DNA of 13,780 bases, taken from positions 1 through 13,780 of the forward strand of contig QXCR01000345.1 in NCBI GenBank assembly GCA_004380135.1, given 5' to 3'. Shown in pieces: positions 8,801 through 13,780 of this stretch. The stretch's first letter is position 1. The number at the start of each line of letters is the position of its first letter. Source of the stretch: Stemphylium vesicarium. Its lineage: Eukaryota; Ascomycota; Dothideomycetes; Pleosporales; Pleosporaceae. A program made the translations under genes and the position numbers. The notes beneath the pieces are model-generated. The model was given only the letters and a program-made list of their open reading frames with translations. It had not been told where the DNA came from and did no database searches.

Positions 8801-9443
8801 GAATATCTAGTAATATAGGCCCTTTCTTTATAGTTGCGGCGCGTTTTAACTATATAACTTCTATTCTCTTAGGGTCCTTCTTATAGATTCTTATAATCTT
8901 ATAAGATAAGATCTTACTAATCCTCCTATTCTTAGGTAAGCTCTAGACTATCAGGCGTGTCTCTTTTCGTACTCTAGCAACCTTACGCGTAGGTTCTTAG
9001 CTAAGTATAGTTTTCCTTAGCTAATTAATAGCTAGATTATACTTAATTAACTAATTATAGCTAATTAATATATTTTCTTCTCTAAGATCTATAATATTAT
9101 TATTTATCTAGTCTCTTATCTTTATTACGTCTAGTAATATTAGTTAGGTCTCTAGTCTTATTATGCCGCCCCTATATTCTATAAGGTTATTATTAGCTAA
9201 TACTACTTATACTAGCTATTTCTTAACTTAGTAGAGTATATTATATTTTTCTACTACTTATAATAAGATAATTATCTAGATAGTACTACTATTAATAATT
9301 ACTATTATCTTATATCTATATACTAAGACTTTTATTCTTAATCTAAGGTTCTATAGACTCGTGTCTTATATATTATAGAGGGTCGTTTTAGGACTACCTA
9401 TACTAGCGTAACTCTATCCCTAGTAGTATCTTAGTTTTTTAAC
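5875..9443 (-). pseudogene. pol: pol of the 7.1-kb element: protease, RT, RNase H, integrase, chromodomain; RIP-inactivated
   Basis: It begins in the -1 frame relative to gag at the slippery site. Protease: the DSG-type active site is at 9285-9293, with Asp now AAT and Gly now AGT. RT (about 8180-8680): motif A Asp is now AAC (8415-8417), and YLDD reads YLDN (8220-8231). RNase H (about 7490-7860): the first Asp is now AAC (7779-7781). A one-base deletion near 7490 moves the frame. Then come a linker with GSLKYNQPELARI (about 7320-7365), a zinc-binding region (about 7010-7130) and the integrase core, with Asp 6925-6927, second Asp now AAT (6727-6729) and Glu 6619-6621, exactly D-D-35-E. A C-terminal barrel leads to the chromodomain (5938-6063), whose expected Trp codons at 5992, 5983 and 5962 are TAG. 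The end at TAA 5875-5877 is tentative because TAA could be a RIPed CAA. Confidence 0.93.
9434..9440 (-). promoter_or_regulatory. Candidate -1 ribosomal frameshift site, A-AAA-AAC
   Basis: In the gag frame the minus strand reads TTA AAA AAC TAA, so the canonical heptamer A AAA AAC is followed at once by a gag-frame stop (9431-9433). Pol is in the -1 frame, and the nearest pol-frame stop upstream is at 9447-9449, so the switch must fall in this short overlap. Both stops could be RIPed CAA codons. The five inner A are not in a TpG context and so are probably original. No downstream pseudoknot was evaluated. Confidence 0.65.
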
Positions 9444-9946
9444 TACTTACCTTTTTATTCCTTAGGAAAGTAGCCTACGCCGTACTTAGCGTCGTAGTGG
9501 GTTCTATAATTATCCTTATAGTAGAACGTCTAATATAAGAGTTTATAAGGTACTAGTCCCTAATCTCTAAGTATATTCTTTATATACTATTTATTCTTAA
9601 CTAGTCTATCCTTACTTGCGTTTTTCTAGGCTTAGTTCTTTCCTTACTTGCCTAGGTGCCTATAGTAATCCTTTACTTAACATTCGTTATCTTTAAGGAA
9701 ACCGTGCTAATTAGCTTTAACTTCCTTACTAGTAGCTTTTCGTTAGCTTTTGTAGAATCGGCACTTTAGCTCGCAATCTATCTAGTACTTCGTCTAGTGC
9801 TCGGGGGTACGCCATTGCGGTACTTAGGGTTCTACGGGTATTTCTGTAGGTTCTCCTGGTTCCTTAAAGTATAGTTGCTATTTAAAGGCTTTTTATATCG
9901 CTTTCTTGGCTCCGCGGCCTAAAATAGCGATTCTTCCTTCGTGGCT

Positions 9947-9988
9947 GCATTCGTTTGCTAAGTGCGAGTCCTATCCGCATTTCTAACA
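9947..9988 (-). other. Gag zinc knuckle 2 (CX2CX4HX4C, ligands intact)
   Basis: It reads C-*-K-C-G-*-D-S-H-L-A-N-E-C in the gag frame, 303 bases downstream of knuckle 1 in the same frame. Two non-ligand codons are TAG. Spacing and the GxxxH core match retroviral-type knuckles. Confidence 0.8.
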
Positions 9989-10249
9989 CTATTAGTCTCT
10001 TAGGCGTTATTATACTATTACTACGTAGACTTTTAAGTTAGTTAGCTAGACTTTATTCTAAGCCGTAATTTCTTTAGCTTTAATTACTTAGAGGAGGAGC
10101 TTATACGTAGCATTATCTAATAGCTAAGCTTCTTTATATAGTTCTATATTACTAATATCGCTATTAGTAGACTATTCCCTAGAATAGGGCGTGCTCTATC
10201 TAATTATCCTAATCTTAATAGCTCTCTATTATCTCTTATTAGTCTCTAG

Positions 10250-10291
10250 ATAGTCTCTATAGAAGTGTCCTTCCTTTCTATATTAGAGATA
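10250..10291 (-). other. Gag zinc knuckle 1 (CX2CX4HX4C, Cys codons RIPed to Tyr)
   Basis: The Cys positions at 10289, 10280 and 10250 are TAT, and the His codon CAC (10265-10267) is intact within GHF. All three Tyr codons are one TpG-to-TpA step from TGT. Confidence 0.75.
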
Positions 10292-11326
10292 TACTTTATT
10301 ATTATAGCGTTTCTAACGCTCTTCCTTAGAAAGTCTATTATTAAACTTTCTTTAAGTCTTCCTATCTTTAGCTTTATCTTATACCTTATTAGTTATAATA
10401 GCGTCTCTATTATTATTATATCTACTACGCTATCTTCTTATATTAGCTACGTTAGGTTAGAAGTATTTCTTTTAGTCATTCCGTTCCTAAAGTCGGTTGT
10501 CGATGCGTGTGGCTAGCTCGACTAGAGCGTGCAGTGTTTCGGGCTTATCGTGGTGCATAAGACTATCCTTAACATTTTCTTTTAGGCCTGCTTCAAAGAC
10601 CGTTTAAAGCGCCGCGTTATTCTAGTTAATTCGCGCTTATAGCTATTTAAACTCTGCCGTGTATACTAACACTAACGAGGTTTACCTTAGGCGAGTAATC
10701 TTTTTTTTAGCCTAGTTCTTAGCGTCTACTTCTCTAAAGATGCGTTCTATTTCCTATTTAAATCTTATCTAACTTATAAATAAGGCTTACGTCTCTACTT
10801 TTACTTCTTTATAGATAGAGTTAAGTAAGTAGTTATCTATATAAGGTTATATCTAATTAAAGGCCTTATCCTTTATATAGGTACTTACTATAAGAATCTT
10901 TTTTTAATTATTAGGTATTTTATTATACTTATAGTATAGGTTAGTATAGGTAAGAAATATCTAAAGTTTCTCTTAGTCTCTACTATACTTCTTAGGTAGC
11001 GCTATCTTAGGTTTTCTTATAGTAGTAGGTTATTTATTAAAGGTAGCTGTTAGCTAGTTTAAAAGCTAATTAATTATATCTATTATTAAGGCTATCTATT
11101 ATATCTAAATATAGGTCTATTATCTAAGATTCCTAAGTTCCTTAATATTAGGGTCCTTCTCTATATTAGAGTCTAATACGTTAAGTATCTTATTATTGAG
11201 TAGCTATTATAAGGGTTCTAGGCCCTAAGCTATATTACTTTAAGTTACTTATAGAGATAATATTCTATTAATCTTAATTAGGCGTATTTAGTAAATACCT
11301 TCTATAGAGTCTATAGGTAGTTAAAA

Positions 11327-11811
11327 TATTATATAGAGTTTAGCGATACTTCTCTAATTCTAGTCTATACTAAGGTAGATAAGATATTATATAGTAGTAA
11401 GCTTATAGAGTTATCTAGTAACTAAGTAGAATAATAGATATTTAAGTAAAGATAATTTAATTCTATATAAGTAATAGAATAACTAGTTAATAATTTAAGT
11501 AAGAGATATAAGTATAAAAGTTAATTATAATAAGAGAAATAATAAAACCTTTCTATTCTTATATTTTTATCGCTAAGTCTATTACTATTCTATCTATCTC
11601 TTAGGTGCGTCCTTCTATAGAATAGTTATAATAGTAGTCTATCTCTTTACTACCTACTATCTCTATTTTAGCGGGATAGTTATTCTTAGCGGGATAGCAT
11701 ATTACGTAACCTGCGCGCCCCGCGCTAATTATTAACCTTCGGCTTGTGCGACTATTGGTGCCAACATCGCATCCTTCGGCCAGGAGAGGCCTTTGCTTGT
11801 TACCTATAACA
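11327..11811 (-). repeat. 5' LTR of the 7.1-kb gypsy element (485 bp)
   Basis: Same length as the left LTR. The outer ~120 bp (11690-11811) keep a GC-rich, little-mutated sequence. The inner edge is RIPed and starts TATTATATAG instead of TGTTATACGG. As the 5' LTR on the minus strand it would carry the promoter for gag-pol, but no promoter element is distinguishable. Confidence 0.93.
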
Positions 11812-11816
11812 TTATA
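11812..11816. repeat. Target-site duplication, right copy (TTATA)
   Basis: It directly follows the CA end of the right LTR and is identical to 4711-4715. Confidence 0.9.
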
Positions 11817-12660
11817 GAGACCTATAAGATGTTATCTAGGTATTAAGTATATATAAGATATAATATATTAATAACTCTATTTATAAATATAAGAAGTATA
11901 ACTGCTAATATACCTAAATAGCGTATATAATAAGTATTATAATACAAAAGAATTCTATAGATTTAAAACTAAGTTTTTTTTAAACTAGTAAATAGCTAAG
12001 AAGGCCTAGCTAAAAAGATTAATATAGTAAATCTCTTAAGACTTATTAAGCTACTAGTATAGCTTAATAGAGTATAAATATATACTTTAGTAGATTTAGA
12101 ATTAGAAGTAAATTATATTTTAGCGCACGTAGTAGATAAAGCTAGACTTTAACTACTATAGAAATATTAGCTCTACTTACTATAAATTAAAAATAAATTA
12201 TTAACACTAAAAGAAAGTAAAATTATAAATAATATTACTAATATAACGCTTAGTATTTAAAGATACTAAGAAAGAAAAGATTTAGATATTTTTAAACTAG
12301 TTATCTATAATATTATATTTAAATTGTTATAGTTATAAGAATATAATCTATAAATTAATTAGAAGTTGAAATAGTTTTAATTTAAGTACTATAGACTAGA
12401 CGTAACTATAAACTAGCTTATATATTATTTAATTTTAATAGTAAATAAAAGAAAACTTTGTAATACTACTAACGAATAGTAAATCTTATATAAGAATAAC
12501 TTTAAGAAATAAAGGTTTAACTTATTAGATATTATTAAGATGCTTCTAAACTATAAAATTAATACTATAAAAAAATATATAACTTCTAATAATTTAAAAA
12601 AGTATAAAGAATTTGAGTTATTTTTATAGAAATAGTGGATAATAAAGTTTTACTAAAGTA
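11817..12660 (+). other. RIPed AT-rich sequence, probably upstream part of a gypsy-type element
   Basis: It is very TpA-rich with no secure motif. A weak plus-strand frame (codon starts congruent with 12748) continues into the RT fragment that follows, so it may be gag/protease remains, but I cannot show a knuckle or a protease active site. Confidence 0.35.
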
Positions 12661-13013
12661 TTGACTCTAGAATTATAAGAATTCTCTAAAAGAAAAGAAG
12701 ACTTTATTTTTATACTAATGTATTAATTATTAAAAATAGAAGATATAGAATTAAGAAAGTAGCTAAATAAGAATTTAAAGAATAAGTATATTAAACTTTT
12801 TATATTAAGAAAGAAGAGACTACTAAGAATATATATAGACTATTATAAACTTAATAAGATTATAATAAAGAATTAATACCTACTACTAAATATTATAAAA
12901 CTTTAATATTAATCATTTTAAATAAAATCTCTATAGTAATAGATTTATTAAATAGATATTACTTTATTAGAAAAAAAAAGAAAAAAATACAAAATAGTAT
13001 TATAAATAAGATA
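12661..13013 (+). pseudogene. Reverse-transcriptase N-terminal fragment of another Ty3/gypsy element
   Basis: From 12748 the frame reads ELRK*LNKNLKNKYIK, then RIYIDYYKLNKIIIKN*Y (about 12820-12880). This is the characteristic start of gypsy RT, with the IDYRKLN and TIKNRYPLP motifs altered. The stretch between them is shorter than usual, suggesting a small deletion. After about 12905 the match moves to another frame: VIDLLN (Asp GAT 12942-12944, motif A) and a run ending IQNSIINK (to 13010). The fragment is cut by the Fot/pogo-like end at 13014. Its relation to the integrase remnants elsewhere in the window is unknown. Confidence 0.65.
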
Positions 13014-13022
13014 ACGTACCTA

Positions 13023-13056
13023 ACGGGTTGGCCGGCCACACGGGTTGGCCGGCCAC
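13023..13056. repeat. Two perfect tandem 17-bp subterminal boxes
   Basis: ACGGGTTGGCCGGCCAC occurs twice without a gap, 9 bp inside the element end, followed by TTTT. Each box contains the palindrome GGCCGGCC. They are plausible binding sites for the CENP-B-like DNA-binding domain of pogo-type transposases; this is inferred. Confidence 0.85.
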
Positions 13057-13141
13057 TTTTGCCAAGCCCCCACCAAACTCACCCTATTCTGGCGCAAAAC
13101 AGCCTACTTTGGCCCTGTATAGAATAATGCAACCTAAGATA

Positions 13142-13780
13142 TCATTCAGAGTCTGCTTCTACTCCTTGCTTACACGTACGCGCGTTATGCCCAGTCTGAT
13201 TGCACCGCCCGCAGCGCCTTTGAGTTGGCTCACCTCCTTTAGCGCGCACCCGCGTCTTCAGCTTCTTCCCATCACTACGCGCCTCAAACTCCTTTAGAGC
13301 AGCTAGACGAGCCCTATTCTTAACTATTAAGGTCCCTTCTGCCTGAACCCGCTTCCTTTTATGCGATTTACGTCGCGTAGCAGCCTTATTTGCTGCTTAA
13401 AGCTCTGCGATCTCCTTTTGCGCCAACACTAGCTTATGCGCGATGATCGCTGCTCCCTTTGAGACCTTCTCAAAGGCCTCCACCATAGACGTTGGTGAGC
13501 TATCTATATGCCTCTGAATCCTTGCCTTCACGAGCGTCGATTGCGACCCTAGTTCAAGGGTATTGCTTGGGGTTTGCGACTGCCAGGGCTCGTTGTTGAT
13601 AGGTAGTAGTGGTGATGGTGTACGCAACCGGACGTCAAGAGCTATTATGACCCGTTCTGGGTCAAATGGGACCAATCCAGCGCCTCGAAACCCTCCTTGG
13701 ATATTACTAGGAGTAATTGCTGCATTATAGGCGCGTATGAAGCATGGTAGGAACTCAAGTTTTGTGATGTGGGTGATCCG
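13142..13780 (-). pseudogene. Fot/pogo-like transposase, C-terminal region, one premature stop
   Basis: The frame is open from the window edge down to TGA at 13142-13144, except for TAA at 13397-13399, which fits a RIPed CAA (Gln). Features that recall the C-terminal region of fungal Fot/pogo DDE transposases are GFRGAGLVPFDPERVI, an LDVRLRTPSP stretch, TPSNTLELGSQS, a helical segment (AFEKVSKGAAIIAHKLVLAQ), then a basic Lys/Arg-rich part. It ends with a CCHC zinc knuckle (RRCGRCNQTGHNARTCKQG) about 13 codons before the stop. The catalytic DDE domain and N-terminal DNA-binding domain lie outside the window. If the stop is real in vivo, the protein lacks about 85 residues including the knuckle; otherwise the element may be close to functional. 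Confidence 0.88.

Larger units (their letters stand above)
9431..11233 (-). pseudogene. gag: gag of the 7.1-kb element, two CCHC knuckles, RIP-inactivated
   Basis: One frame without an evident indel runs from about 11233 (or 11263) to the stop at 9431-9433, about 600 codons, with many RIP stops. The start is uncertain: both candidate initiators now read ATA, as expected if RIP hit ATG. A capsid-like helical region (about 10490-10960) contains the little-mutated stretch FEAGLKENVKDSLMHHDKPE, typical of fungal gypsy Gag, ending in RIDNR. A basic segment follows, then a CCHC zinc knuckle (10250-10291, Cys codons now TAT), a second CCHC knuckle with its four ligands intact (9947-9988), and about 170 more codons before the frameshift site. 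Gag forms the particle and binds RNA through its knuckles. Confidence 0.9.
4716..11811 (-). mobile_element. Full-length RIP-inactivated Ty3/gypsy chromovirus, 7,096 bp
   Basis: Two 485-bp LTRs (4716-5200 and 11327-11811) bound the element, and identical TTATA copies flank it. The gene order on the minus strand is gag, protease, RT, RNase H, integrase, chromodomain. Integrase after RNase H puts it in Ty3/gypsy, and the chromodomain makes it a chromovirus. No primer-binding site could be identified next to the 5' LTR (downward from 11326), perhaps because of RIP. On the plus strand, between the end of pol and the 3' LTR, is an additional degraded reading frame with a zinc-cluster pattern. All genes carry many RIP stops, so the element is dead. 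Confidence 0.95.
13014..13780 (-). mobile_element. Fot/pogo-like DNA transposon, right-truncated by the window edge, little RIPed
   Basis: The end starts ACGTACC after a TA (13012-13013), the target dinucleotide of Tc1/mariner/pogo elements. It carries two perfect 17-bp boxes and then the 3' end of a transposase gene read on the minus strand. Composition is normal and only one premature stop is visible, in sharp contrast to the RIPed RT fragment it interrupts, so it is probably the youngest insertion here. Confidence 0.85.

Noticed and set aside
10265..10516. Plus-strand open frame of 83 codons, hydrophobic and Ser/Leu/Ile-rich
   Set aside because: It lies antisense to gag, over the linker and first zinc knuckle. 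Its composition is a by-product of TpA-rich RIPed DNA, and it has no recognisable domain.
11300..11326. Primer-binding site of the 7.1-kb element
   Set aside because: The bases next to the 5' LTR (minus strand TTTTAACTACC) do not match a tRNA 3' end that I can name. RIP may have destroyed it, so no call is made.
13028..13297. Plus-strand open frame of 89 codons
   Set aside because: It starts inside the tandem terminal boxes and runs antisense to the transposase C-terminus, whose zinc knuckle and family resemblance are clear on the minus strand.

Overview
The window looks like a transposon graveyard from a filamentous ascomycete (Pezizomycotina) genome with strong repeat-induced point mutation (RIP). 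Most of it is very TpA-rich. Readable coding frames are peppered with TAG/TAA where Trp or Gln codons are expected, and catalytic Asp codons are changed to Asn. I found no intact host gene, rRNA, CRISPR array or bacterial-type operon. The organism assignment is inferred from the RIP signature together with chromodomain Ty3/gypsy elements and a Fot/pogo-type transposon.

Layout. 1-294: ordinary-composition DNA with no assigned feature. 295-1882: the 3' end of a plus-strand Ty3/gypsy chromovirus (integrase, chromodomain, polypurine tract, 208-bp LTR). 1883-3026: a minus-strand integrase remnant of a different Ty3/gypsy element. 3027-4661: a 1.6-kb DNA element with ~295-bp terminal inverted arms, enclosing a GC-rich island with a tRNA-like (SINE-like) sequence and a duplicated 96-bp unit. 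4716-11811: a full-length but RIP-inactivated 7,096-bp minus-strand Ty3/gypsy element with two 485-bp LTRs and a perfect TTATA target duplication. 11817-13013: RIPed plus-strand retroelement sequence ending in a reverse-transcriptase fragment. 13014-13780: one end and the C-terminal transposase region of a nearly unmutated Fot/pogo-like element, entering from the right edge.

The 7.1-kb element is the centrepiece. On the minus strand, gag (with two CCHC knuckles) leads to a canonical A-AAA-AAC slippery heptamer, and pol follows in the -1 frame (protease, RT, RNase H, integrase, chromodomain). On the opposite strand, between the end of pol and the 3' LTR, lies a degraded reading frame. Its Cys positions, five of six now Tyr, fit the fungal Zn2Cys6 spacing CX2CX6CX8CX2CX6C, and a charged coiled-coil-like segment follows. 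This antisense zinc-cluster gene is the most unusual thing in the window.

Other points of interest: RIP spares the outer ends of repeats, and the two LTRs show this reciprocally. The 1.6-kb element and the Fot/pogo-like element share the same end architecture (9 bp, then two tandem 17-bp boxes, then TTTT), although the box sequences differ.
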